A model generated the notes under the pieces. That model was not told the origin of the DNA and searched no databases. It was given only the letters and a program-made list of their open reading frames with translations. Both the position numbers and the translations under genes were made by a program. A stretch of DNA of 37,591 nucleotides from Desulfovibrio sp. (GTDB lineage: Bacteria; Desulfobacterota; Desulfovibrionia; Desulfovibrionales; Desulfovibrionaceae). Shown one piece after another: positions 1 through 6,772 of this stretch (position 1 is the first letter of the stretch; each line of letters starts with the position of its first letter). The stretch is taken from positions 1-37,591 of the forward strand of contig JAISNZ010000095.1 in assembly GCA_031275955.1 (NCBI GenBank), written 5' to 3'.

Positions 1-24
1 TTCAGACGTGTGCTCTTCCGATCT
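1..24. other. Illumina adapter remnant (not genomic)
   Basis: The first 24 bases match the 3' end of the TruSeq read-2 adapter, ending in GCTCTTCCGATCT. Genomic sequence begins at base 25. This is an assembly artefact at a contig end and should be trimmed. The final T happens to complete an in-frame TAC codon with the first genomic bases, so a gene caller may extend the neighbouring coding region into it. Confidence 0.97.
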
Positions 25-176
25 ACACGGACTGGAGCCGCTATGGGGGCGGCAATGTGGAAAATCCCGGCGCGTTACGCACGGAGTATACCGAATGGGG
101 GCAGGGCCGGCCCTCCCTCCGCCTGACCCTGCCGCCGCTGGCGGCCATGGCCTTTCTTCCGGCGGATGGTTCCTGA
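25..176 (+). CDS. glgB: 1,4-alpha-glucan branching enzyme, C-terminal fragment
   Basis: Only the last 50 or so codons are present. The reading frame after the adapter gives a peptide containing RYGGGNVENPG and ending in LTLPPLAAMAFLPADGS. This matches the C-terminal all-beta domain of GlgB, where a YGGSNxGN-type stretch is followed by the conserved LTLPPL strand. GlgB makes the alpha-1,6 branches of glycogen in the cytoplasm. The gene is cut by the contig end, not broken in the genome. It converges on apeA. The call rests on this short tail alone; a related GH13 glucanotransferase is the alternative. Confidence 0.75.
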
Positions 177-259
177 GGGAAACGCGGTTTCTTTCGCTTC
201 AGCCGTGGCGGGAGCTCGTCCGGGCAAGCCTTCGCGCTCCGGCCTCCCGCGCCGGCTTT

Positions 260-281
260 CCTTCCGGGGGCATCCGGAAGG
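260..281. terminator. Hairpin between converging glgB and apeA
   Basis: An 8-bp perfect stem, CCTTCCGG with CCGGAAGG, closes a 6-nt loop between the two converging genes. There is no U-tract on either side, so it is only a candidate terminator. The rest of 177-291 shows nothing else. Confidence 0.35.
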
Positions 282-291
282 GGGGACCGCG

Positions 292-1680
292 TCAGGCCCG
301 CAGGAAGGCCTGGAAAGCCAGGGTGGAGGCGTAGAGGTCGGCCTTGCTGGAGAGTTCAAAGGGGCTGTGCATGGACAGAATGGCCGGGCCGCAGTCAATG
401 ATATCCATGCCGTAGGCGGCCAGATACATGGCGACGGTGCCTCCGCCGCCGCTGTCCACCTTGCCGAGCTCCGCCATCTGCCAGGGGACGCCCTGTCTGT
501 TGAGGATGCCGCGCAGCCAGCCGACGTATTCGGGATGCGCGTCGTTGGCCATGTATTTGCCCCGGCTGCCGGTGAACTTACAAAAACAGGGACCGTGCCC
601 TATGGTGGCGGCATTGAGCTTCTCGTGCAGGTCCTGCCAGTCGGGATCAATGGCCGCGTGCACGTCGGCGGAAATGGCGCGGGAGGCCAGCATGCAGGTG
701 GAAAAACGGGTTCCTGGCTCCCAGGCGGCCAGGGCGTCCTGGACGCAGTACTCGAAAAAGCGGGATTTGGCTCCTGTGGAGCCTTCGGAACCGATTTCCT
801 CCTTGTCCCAGAACATCAGACACTGGGTATGGGCCGGAGCGGCGCGCGGCGCGTCCAGAAAGGCTTCCAGGGCAATGAAGACGCAGATGCGGTCATCCTG
901 GCCGTAGCCGCCGATGAGGGCGCCGTCCAGGCCCACAAAGCGGGCGGGACCGGCGGGCACGGCCTGGAGTTCGGCCGAGTAGAGATCTTCTTCCCTGACG
1001 GCGTATTTGCGGTGCAGCAGGGTCAGGATATGGTCCTTGACGGGATTTTCCCCGCCCTTCGCGCCGGAAGGGCCGGATTTTTTCCCGTCCCTGAGGGGGG
1101 CATGACCCAGGATGAGGTTCAGTTTTTCCGCCTCAAAGGCTTTGGACAGCGGCTGCCGCGCCTGGGCCGAGGCAAGGTGGGGCAGGAGGTCGGCGATGGT
1201 GAAGACGGGTTCGCCGGGCTCCTCGCCAAGAACGACGGAGACGCTGCTGCCGTCCTCGCGCACGATCACGCCGTGGAGGGCCAGGGGGCGGGCCAGCCAG
1301 TGATACTTCCGGATGCCCCCGTAGTAGTGGGTTTTGGCCTGGCCGACGGAGGCCTGTTCCTGCAGGGGATGCTGTTTCAGGTCCAGGCGGGGGGTGTCGG
1401 TATGGGCGCAGATGAGGCGCAGTCCCCGGGCCAGGGGCTGTCTGCCCCTGCGGGCGACGAAGAGGGTTTTTCCGCGCAGGGCGGCCGTGATCGTGTCCTT
1501 CTTTTTCCCGAATCCAGCGTCTGCAAGGCGTTCCTGGATGTAGGCGACTGTTTCCCTTTCGGTCTTGCAGCGGGAGAGAAAGGCCAGGTAGCGGTCGGCC
1601 AGGGCCTGCATTTTCCTGCCGTCCTGGGGGGAGGAGTAGACCTCCCAGCAGTTTTTCGTTGTGGAGGCGAAAGATTCCAT
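292..1680 (-). CDS. apeA: M18 family aminopeptidase
   Basis: This 462-residue protein is a cytoplasmic zinc aminopeptidase of family M18 (aspartyl aminopeptidase type), which releases N-terminal residues from peptides. Visible motifs are HTDTPR at residues 93-98 (first metal His/Asp), GGYGQDDR around 257-264, DKEEIGSEGS at 292-301 (catalytic Glu pair and metal ligand) and MHSPFE near 437-442 (last metal His). The length is typical of the bacterial branch annotated as putative aminopeptidase 1. The start is the first ATG, preceded by AGAGGA about 11 bases upstream. It lies 134 bp downstream of asnS on the same strand and may be co-transcribed. Substrate preference cannot be read from the sequence. 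Confidence 0.9.
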   Translation of the reverse strand: MESFASTTKNCWEVYSSPQDGRKMQALADRYLAFLSRCKTERETVAYIQERLADAGFGKKKDTITAALRGKTLFVARRGRQPLARGLRLICAHTDTPRLDLKQHPLQEQASVGQAKTHYYGGIRKYHWLARPLALHGVIVREDGSSVSVVLGEEPGEPVFTIADLLPHLASAQARQPLSKAFEAEKLNLILGHAPLRDGKKSGPSGAKGGENPVKDHILTLLHRKYAVREEDLYSAELQAVPAGPARFVGLDGALIGGYGQDDRICVFIALEAFLDAPRAAPAHTQCLMFWDKEEIGSEGSTGAKSRFFEYCVQDALAAWEPGTRFSTCMLASRAISADVHAAIDPDWQDLHEKLNAATIGHGPCFCKFTGSRGKYMANDAHPEYVGWLRGILNRQGVPWQMAELGKVDSGGGGTVAMYLAAYGMDIIDCGPAILSMHSPFELSSKADLYASTLAFQAFLRA

Positions 1681-1774
1681 AGGCTGAAAATCCTCTTGGG
1701 GGTGCAGGGGCTCAGCGCCGGGGCTTTGCCCGGGCGAACCCGTTAGATCCTGTCTTTCTGCCGGGAGAGCTTGC

Positions 1775-1798
1775 GGGGGCGGCGCCCCCTCAAGAGGG
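1775..1798 (-). terminator. Overlapping G/C hairpins after asnS
   Basis: GGGGGC and GCCCCC (1775-1780, 1784-1789) form a stem with a 3-nt loop. CCCTC and GAGGG (1787-1791, 1794-1798) form an overlapping alternative. They lie 17 bases beyond the asnS stop codon, with no T-run. They could attenuate read-through into apeA, but this is weak evidence for a true terminator. Confidence 0.3.
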
Positions 1799-1814
1799 AT
1801 ACCTCAGCGGTTCC

Positions 1815-3194
1815 CTAAAAGTCCAGATTTTTCGGAGTCCGGGGAAAGGGGATCACGTCGCGGATGTTGGCGGCCCCGGTAAGCAGCATGAGCAGGCGCT
1901 CGAAGCCGAGCCCGAAGCCGGCGTGGGGGACGGAGCCGAATCGGCGCAGGTCCAGGTACCACCAGTAGTCCTTCTCCTCGCGCCCCAGTTCGCGCAGGCG
2001 GTTTTCCAGGACCTCCGGGCGCTCCTCCCGCTGGCTGCCGCCGATAAGCTCGCCGACCCGGGGCGCGAGGATGTCCATGGCGGCCACAGTGGCGCCGTCG
2101 TCGTTGGCGCGCATGTAGAAGGCCTTGATCTCCCTGGGGTAGTCGTAAACAATGACGGGGCGTTGGAAATACTCCTCGGTGAGAAAGCGTTCATGCTCGG
2201 TTTGCAGATCCGCCCCGAAAAAGACGGGGAAGGCAAAAGACGCCGCGCTTTCGCGGAGGATCTCCACAGCCCCGGCATAGGGGATGCGGGCAAAGGGGGC
2301 GTCTGTCAGGCGCTGGAGGCGATTAAGCAGGGAGGTGTCCACAAAGCGGTTGAAGAGGTCCAGATCCCGGGGGCAGCGGGTCAGCAGGCGGGAGACGATC
2401 TGCCGGATGAAATCCTCGCCGAGGTCCATGTCGTCCTCAAGGTCGGCGAAGGCCATTTCGGGCTCAACCATCCAGAATTCGGCGCAGTGGCGCGGCGTAT
2501 GGGAATTTTCCGCCCTAAAGGCCGGCCCGAAGGTGTAGACCCTGCCCAGAGCCAGGGCCATGTTTTCCGCCTCCAGTTGGCCGGAGACGGTAAGGGCGCA
2601 TTCGCGGCCGAAAAAATCGTCCTCGAAGGAGGCGGCTGCGGGCGGCAGGGTGGTGACGCGGAACATCTCCCCGGCGCCTTCGGCGTCGGAGCCGGTCAGG
2701 ATGGGGGTATGGACATGGAAAAACCCCTTTTCCCGGAAATATTCGTGGACGGCGAAGGCGGCTTCGGAGCGGATGCGGAACATGGCCCCGTATTTGTTGG
2801 TGCGGGGGCGCAGGTGCGCGATGGTGCGGAGGAATTCGTCCGAGTGGCGTTTCTTCTGCAGGGGGAAGGTTTCCGGGTCGGCCCCGCCGAAAAGGGTCAG
2901 GTCTTCGGCCAGGATTTCCCACTTCTGCCCCTTGCCGGGGGATTCCTCCAGGGAGCCGGTTACGGCCACGGCCGCGCCGGTGCTGACCGGATCGAGGCAG
3001 GCCCGGGCGCGGCTGGCGGAGGTGACGATGACCTGGATGTTGGCCAGACAGGAGCCGTCGTTGATCTCCAGAAAGGTCAGACCCTTGGCGTCGCGCCGGG
3101 TACGCACCCAGCCGCAGACGAGGATGTCCCGCCGGGGGGCGGAGGCGGCCAGGGCGGAGGCGACGAGGACGCGCCGGGCGTAGGCGGAGGGCAT
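1815..3194 (-). CDS. asnS: Asparaginyl-tRNA synthetase
   Basis: This 459-residue class IIb synthetase charges tRNA-Asn with asparagine in the cytoplasm. The N-terminal OB-fold anticodon-binding domain (about residues 12-110, containing VCGWVRTRRDAKG) is followed by the class II core. The core has GSDAEGAGEMFRVTT, the motif 2 region FRAENSHTPRHCAEFWMVEPEMAF and motif 3 GFGLGFERLLMLL. GAGEMF and HTPRHCAEF are AsnRS rather than AspRS signatures. The longer reading frame begins 27 bases earlier, but the ATG at 3194 has AAGGAG six bases upstream, so I chose it. The start is 42 bp downstream of vapC, so a toxin-antitoxin pair sits directly in front of an essential translation gene. Confidence 0.95.
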   Translation of the reverse strand: MPSAYARRVLVASALAASAPRRDILVCGWVRTRRDAKGLTFLEINDGSCLANIQVIVTSASRARACLDPVSTGAAVAVTGSLEESPGKGQKWEILAEDLTLFGGADPETFPLQKKRHSDEFLRTIAHLRPRTNKYGAMFRIRSEAAFAVHEYFREKGFFHVHTPILTGSDAEGAGEMFRVTTLPPAAASFEDDFFGRECALTVSGQLEAENMALALGRVYTFGPAFRAENSHTPRHCAEFWMVEPEMAFADLEDDMDLGEDFIRQIVSRLLTRCPRDLDLFNRFVDTSLLNRLQRLTDAPFARIPYAGAVEILRESAASFAFPVFFGADLQTEHERFLTEEYFQRPVIVYDYPREIKAFYMRANDDGATVAAMDILAPRVGELIGGSQREERPEVLENRLRELGREEKDYWWYLDLRRFGSVPHAGFGLGFERLLMLLTGAANIRDVIPFPRTPKNLDF

Positions 3195-3236
3195 GGCGGC
3201 TCCTTGTAGGATTGTGAGCAATCTGTCTGATTTCTG

Positions 3237-3641
3237 TCACGTTCGAAGGAAAGTGCCGACATGTACGGTTTCATCCGGGAATGATGTCAGCAATTTCTGA
3301 TCATAGGTGAGGAGGGAAGTGTGGTACATGCGCGCCGCCGCGACGAACAGAGTGTCATAGGGCGAATGCCCGCTGCTGAAAGCCAGGGAGAGCGCCTCTG
3401 GCCACAGGCGTTCCACGGGAATCAGTTTTGTCCATAAGCGGGACGCATCGTCGTACACCTCGGCGGCCCTCTGCGCTGTGACTCCCCGTTTGCCGTATTG
3501 CCAGACGACATTCAGTAACTCCGCCTGAACAGACGCCGGAGAGTACAGGGCATCCGCCTTGTGGAGAGCCGCTATGGATTCTTCCCCGTATTCCGGCACC
3601 CCCAGCAAAGCGTAAGCCATGACCATTGTATCAATGATCAT
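3237..3641 (-). CDS. vapC: PIN-domain toxin (VapC/FitB-like)
   Basis: This 134-residue PIN-domain protein is the likely ribonuclease toxin of a type II toxin-antitoxin pair. All four acidic active-site residues of the PIN fold are in place: D4 in MIID, E41 in QAELLN, D96 in SPYDTLF and D114 in TYDQKL. The longest frame begins 72 bases upstream, but the ATG at 3641 overlaps the antitoxin stop codon as ATGA, the usual coupled arrangement, so I take it as the start. The RNA target is not predictable; many VapC enzymes cut tRNA or rRNA. Its 3' end lies just upstream of asnS. Confidence 0.88.
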   Translation of the reverse strand: MIIDTMVMAYALLGVPEYGEESIAALHKADALYSPASVQAELLNVVWQYGKRGVTAQRAAEVYDDASRLWTKLIPVERLWPEALSLAFSSGHSPYDTLFVAAARMYHTSLLTYDQKLLTSFPDETVHVGTFLRT

Positions 3642-3871
3642 GTTCTGCCTTGACGCCCAGAGGCAATCCACTCCTGAACATCCTGAGCTGAGGGCGGCGG
3701 GAATTCCGTCCATTTCGCCTGTATCTCGTCCAACAGCCGGTGCCGTGGAGTCAGCCTGTTAGCCAGTATTTCTCTGGCTTCCTGCTCCATAGATCGTCCG
3801 TTGCCGGCGGCGAGAGCTTTCAGACTCGCGACTATATCCGACGACAAGTTTCTGATTGTAATTGACGCCAT
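3638..3871 (-). CDS. vapB: Ribbon-helix-helix antitoxin (FitA/VapB-like)
   Basis: This 77-residue antitoxin begins MASITIRNLSSDIV and continues through GRSMEQEAREIL. That is the FitA-like pattern: an Arc-type ribbon-helix-helix DNA-binding N terminus with the RSMEEEAREIL helix, then a C-terminal toxin-binding tail. The ATG at 3871 has AAGGAG six bases upstream and is preferred over the frame opening at 3922. Its stop codon overlaps the toxin start by 4 bp. The antitoxin should repress its own promoter, and a matching inverted repeat lies at 3913-3933. Confidence 0.87.
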   Translation of the reverse strand: MASITIRNLSSDIVASLKALAAGNGRSMEQEAREILANRLTPRHRLLDEIQAKWTEFPPPSAQDVQEWIASGRQGRT

Positions 3872-3889
3872 AACTTGCTCCTTGGAGTG

Positions 3890-3933
3890 AGCATACCCGA
3901 CTGAGGAATCTTGTGCAAGCATTTTGATTGCAC
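3890..3933 (-). promoter_or_regulatory. Candidate vapBC promoter and operator
   Basis: On the minus strand TTGCAC (3918-3913) and TATGCT (3895-3890) are 17 bp apart, a plausible weak sigma70 promoter ending close to the vapB ribosome-binding site. A perfect inverted repeat, GTGCAA at 3913-3918 and TTGCAC at 3928-3933 with a 9-bp spacer, includes the -35 element. This is a natural place for autorepression by the ribbon-helix-helix antitoxin. The sequence pattern is seen; the function is inferred. Confidence 0.5.
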
Positions 3934-4239
3934 CCTGTTCTCACTTTGACCATTTTTTGTCCTGACGGCCGGCGATGCGCGGGGGTTGATCATGGAACCG
4001 GGCTGGATGTATGATTACTGAAGCATTCAGTCATGTACCCCCGGCAAAGCCGAGGGCTTGAGATAGCGTGAACCGCTCAAAGCGGTTGAATATGTGAGCC
4101 GCCTAAAGGCGGCCACCTAAAACAACTTTAACTGGGTCATTTTTACACGCCGCTCAACATCTTTTCCTCCTTACCGAATATATACCGGGAGAGGGGAGCG
4201 AAAATTACGGAGAAAAGTTCAGAATACGCCGACCTTGAT
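3934..4239. other. Non-coding stretch between vapBC and the secreted-protein gene
   Basis: No reading frame here looks like a gene. Besides the three hairpins listed separately, it contains TGACCATTTTTT near 3947 and GGGTCATTTTTA near 4134, loosely similar sequences bracketing the hairpins. The segment could be the remnant of a small mobile element, but no transposase or clear terminal repeat is visible. Confidence 0.4.
4038..4113. repeat. Three consecutive small hairpins
   Basis: Three stem-loops follow one another. CCCCCGGC-AAA-GCCGAGGG is at 4038-4056 with one mismatch, AACCGCT-CAA-AGCGGTT at 4071-4087 is perfect, and GCCGCC-TAAA-GGCGGC at 4098-4113 is perfect. All have 3-4 nt loops rich in A. 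The regular series suggests an element end or a palindromic repeat, not a terminator, since no T-run follows. Confidence 0.6.
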
Positions 4240-4269
4240 TTGCCTTGAGTGGGCGCATACAAATATAAT
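4240..4269 (+). promoter_or_regulatory. sigma70-like promoter of the secreted-protein gene
   Basis: TTGCCT (4240-4245) and a perfect TATAAT (4264-4269) are 18 bp apart. Transcription would begin about 35 bases before the ATG. The last base of the -10 element is also the first base of the 16-bp direct repeat at 4269-4284. Confidence 0.55.
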
Positions 4270-4284
4270 CGTGAAAATTGGTTG
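4269..4284 (+). repeat. 16-bp direct repeat, left copy
   Basis: TCGTGAAAATTGGTTG occurs here and again at 5528-5543 in the same orientation. The two copies bracket the gene at 4312-5490, 1,259 bp apart. The match is exact over 16 bp and stops abruptly on both sides. Confidence 0.85.
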
Positions 4285-4311
4285 ATTGAGGAAACTAGAG
4301 GAGACACCTGA

Positions 4312-5490
4312 ATGCAAAACGTAAATAGATCCAGTGTCGCTTTTCTGGCAGTGTGCTTTTTATTGGCCATCTTGCATTGCATGGCTCTGCCTGCCGTCGC
4401 TGCAAACGTTTGGTCATATCATGAAGAAAAATACGAAATCTATGCCCCGCGACTTTCTCACGACAACAACTATCTGGTATTTACCCGCAAGCTGCATTTC
4501 CCTGACGGGCATGAAGCGGAACTATTTTCAAAAAAATACGTACAGTATCTGTACGACTGGGCAAAAAACAACAAGCGCACCGAAGAACCAGAAGTAGTGC
4601 TGATGAAGCTCGCGGACAAAAGCCTGCGGGTTATAGGGCACGGCTGGGACCCTTGCTTTTCCTATGACCAGCGCAGTATTGCTTACGCGCGCCAAACAAA
4701 GTCCCTCGCCGGACTCCGGATACTCGGAACCACTCTGGCCGGCAATGAAATTTATGTATATGACATTGCCGACGACTCCGGAAAAACAGTGGCCAGACCG
4801 TCTTCCGGCTATTTTTCCTGGCCCGTGTTTACTGAAAACGGACAAATCCTGTTCGCCATATGCGATGCGGTGAACGGGGCCTGGGGGGGAAATATCGGGG
4901 TAGGCCTGGCGGACCCTGCCGAAGGGACGCAACGGGTCGTGTACAAACCATCGCAGGACTACGGATTGTATCATTTGCTCCGGACGTTTGAAATGCGGGA
5001 TGATCGGCTTTTTGTGCTGCGTATGCGACCGCTTAGCGCCGGGACGTATATGGCGGACAAGTATGCCTATGAACTCGTTGATGGCGCGGGGGGTGAATTG
5101 CTTTACAGTTGGGGCGATAAGCAGCCCGGTTATGAGGGGGGTAAATTCAGAATATGCCCGTCCGGAATTGAGGTTTATGACCGCGGCATGTGGCGTGAAC
5201 TTGGCGATACGCGGCCTGAAAATACAAAAACAGCGCCTAAAGGCCGCACCCGCATCTATTCAAGCCCTGATTGCGTGTATGAAGCCATAGTGCCGGACAG
5301 GTGTGGGACAGTCATGTTTACGATGCGCAGCGAGCCGGCGTTAAACTGGAAAACGCCAAAAGGGACGATCCAGTCCGTAACCTGGTCGCCGGATTCTTCC
5401 CGTGCTATACTGGTCATCAGTTACGGTATGGACTTGGGAGAAAAATTTACGTTTGACGAAATCGTCATTCTCACTCCGCGAGATAAGTAA
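4312..5490 (+). CDS. Secreted protein of unknown function, beta-propeller-like
   Basis: The protein has 392 residues. An N-terminal signal peptide (hydrophobic core about residues 9-28, likely cleavage after AVAA near 31) points to the periplasm or beyond. The mature part has short repeated strands with aromatic and Asp/Ser-rich turns, such as PRLSHDNNYLVFTRK, DPCFSYDQRSIAYAR and SVTWSPDSSRAILVI. These resemble blades of TolB/WD40-type propellers (the S-x-D-x-R/N-x-I/L pattern). I do not recognise a family. The ATG has AGGAG upstream and a good promoter. The gene is visibly lower in G+C than the core genes around it and is bracketed by a 16-bp direct repeat, which suggests acquisition. It stands alone. 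Confidence 0.8.
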   Translation: MQNVNRSSVAFLAVCFLLAILHCMALPAVAANVWSYHEEKYEIYAPRLSHDNNYLVFTRKLHFPDGHEAELFSKKYVQYLYDWAKNNKRTEEPEVVLMKLADKSLRVIGHGWDPCFSYDQRSIAYARQTKSLAGLRILGTTLAGNEIYVYDIADDSGKTVARPSSGYFSWPVFTENGQILFAICDAVNGAWGGNIGVGLADPAEGTQRVVYKPSQDYGLYHLLRTFEMRDDRLFVLRMRPLSAGTYMADKYAYELVDGAGGELLYSWGDKQPGYEGGKFRICPSGIEVYDRGMWRELGDTRPENTKTAPKGRTRIYSSPDCVYEAIVPDRCGTVMFTMRSEPALNWKTPKGTIQSVTWSPDSSRAILVISYGMDLGEKFTFDEIVILTPRDK

Positions 5491-5505
5491 CGCCTTCCAG
5501 GGCGT
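5490..5505 (+). terminator. Weak hairpin after the secreted-protein gene
   Basis: ACGCC and GGCGT form a 5-bp stem overlapping the stop codon, followed after two bases by GTTT. It is a marginal terminator candidate. Confidence 0.25.
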
Positions 5506-5527
5506 GCGTTTCGGCCGCCCGCCGCAC

Positions 5528-5543
5528 TCGTGAAAATTGGTTG
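5528..5543 (+). repeat. 16-bp direct repeat, right copy
   Basis: This is an exact copy of TCGTGAAAATTGGTTG at 4269-4284. Here it lies 37 bp beyond the stop codon of the secreted-protein gene and is followed by unrelated sequence. It could mark a recombination junction, or be the leftover leader of a lost second gene copy. Confidence 0.85.
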
Positions 5544-5845
5544 GTGGATGGCGCAATTATCCTGTTGTTGACACAGGAAGGCGTAAACTCAACCGCTTAC
5601 ACCAGCACAAGTTCCGCCTCTGGCTGTTGTCAAAAATGCTGGAATCAGTATCCACGCGAACTCCGCAAAATCCCGGCACCGCCACCTTCGGAAGCTGATA
5701 CTTCACTTTCTTCAGCATCCGAATACTACACCCGGACAAATCCTCATGCACTCCGCGGATTAACCATCTTAACCGGACGCGATGTTTTTTCTTTACAAAA
5801 CCCCTATAGTTGGCTGATAACCAATCGCGCGTCGGGGAACGGATC

Positions 5846-6052
5846 ATGTCTTTTCTTACCAAGGAACCAGCGGCCGCTGAAGAGCTTTGCAAGGTGGCTG
5901 TTTGCCGGGCATCCAGGGATGTCCGGGGCGCTGCTGGATTGCTTGAGGATATTATACATCTTGTTCCTCAAAATGAAGCTATGCTTCAACTGCTGAAAAG
6001 TTTCACAAAGAAAATACGACTCAAAACTACTGATTCCTGTGGGAATAAATAA
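5846..6052 (+). CDS. Possible small hypothetical protein
   Basis: A 68-residue frame opens with MSFLTKEPAAAEEL and contains a likely amphipathic helix (GLLEDIIHLVPQNEAMLQLLKSF), ending in a basic tail. The ATG has GGGGA about eight bases upstream. There is no family match I can name and no partner gene. It lies in the gene-poor stretch before tag and could equally be a chance frame. Confidence 0.3.
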   Translation: MSFLTKEPAAAEELCKVAVCRASRDVRGAAGLLEDIIHLVPQNEAMLQLLKSFTKKIRLKTTDSCGNK

Positions 6053-6086
6053 ACCACGCGCTGTCACGCGAATATATTGCGAATCC

Positions 6087-6126
6087 TCATACCAATTAGC
6101 TTTCTATTGAAAGCAAAGGGGTATGA
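6087..6126. terminator. Two-part hairpin beyond tag
   Basis: TCATACC/GGTATGA (outer, 7 bp) and GCTTTC/GAAAGC (inner, 6 bp, loop TATT) are nested with internal loops. The structure lies just past the tag stop codon. No T-run follows on the minus strand, so it may protect the transcript end more than terminate transcription. Confidence 0.4.
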
Positions 6127-6130
6127 AATT

Positions 6131-6733
6131 TCAGATCGGCGGCAAGGGCGCGGGGACCGCCGCCAGGGCGCGGACCTGCTCGTAGCGAAAGCAGGTGGTC
6201 AGGTGGTCGTTGACCATGCCCGTGGCCTGCATATGGGCATAGACAATGACACTGCCCATGAAGGTGAAGCCCAGTCTCTTCATTTCCCTGGCGATGGCCC
6301 CGGACAGGGGACTGGAGGGAGGAACCTCTTCCTTGCTTTTCCAGGCGTTCTGCACGGGCTTTCCAGCTGTAAATCCCCAGAACCAGTTGCAGAAACTGCC
6401 ATGTCGGGCGGCGATGTCCAGAAAAAGGCGGGCATTGGCCACGGCGCTGTCGATTTTTTTGCGGTTGCGCACAATGGAGGCATCCGCCAGCAGCCGATCC
6501 ACATCCCGCTGCGTGAACCTGGCCACCTTCTCCGGATCGAATCCGGCGAAGCAGCGCCGGTAGCCTTCGCGCTTGTTGAGAATGGTGTTCCAGGACAGCC
6601 CCGCCTGCGCCGCTTCCAGGGTCAGGAACTCAAACTGGCCCGGATCGTCATAGCGGGGGACGCCCCATTCCTCGTCATGGTAGCGGATGGTCAGATCAAG
6701 GCCGGCGGCCCAGCCGCAACGCGTCTTTTCCAT
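6131..6733 (-). CDS. tag: DNA-3-methyladenine glycosylase I
   Basis: This 200-residue base-excision repair enzyme removes 3-methyladenine from alkylated DNA. The zinc ligands of the Tag family are all present: C6 in TRCGW, H19 in YHDEEWG, and H177 and C181 in HLTTC. E40 in LTLEAAQAGLSW corresponds to the essential glutamate of E. coli Tag. The length is typical. The ATG is preceded by AGGGGA. It lies 39 bp downstream of the flavin reductase gene on the same strand, so the two may share a transcript. Confidence 0.95.
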   Translation of the reverse strand: MEKTRCGWAAGLDLTIRYHDEEWGVPRYDDPGQFEFLTLEAAQAGLSWNTILNKREGYRRCFAGFDPEKVARFTQRDVDRLLADASIVRNRKKIDSAVANARLFLDIAARHGSFCNWFWGFTAGKPVQNAWKSKEEVPPSSPLSGAIAREMKRLGFTFMGSVIVYAHMQATGMVNDHLTTCFRYEQVRALAAVPAPLPPI

Positions 6734-6772
6734 GGCGAATCCCCTGCCGGAGAAAAGGCGTTGCCCTGCGCC

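Larger units (their letters stand above)
5491..6130. other. Gene-poor 640-bp stretch
   Basis: Apart from the right copy of the direct repeat, a doubtful small frame at 5846 and a hairpin near 6100, nothing convincing is present. A minus-strand frame at 5557-5892 (111 codons, unusually rich in Arg, Ser and Cys) resembles no family I know and has no clear start signal. Base composition is closer to the preceding accessory gene than to tag. It may be decayed coding DNA. Confidence 0.5.

Noticed and set aside
166..1746. Long plus-strand frame of 526 codons
   Set aside because: It is the shadow of apeA on the opposite strand, an effect of high G+C; the composition is Gly/Val/Gln-rich and no family motif appears.
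1923..3209. Long plus-strand frame opposite asnS
   Set aside because: Gly-rich antisense shadow; asnS carries all class II synthetase motifs on the minus strand.
4038..4113. CRISPR array
   Set aside because: The three hairpins differ in sequence, there are no equal-length spacers and no cas genes.
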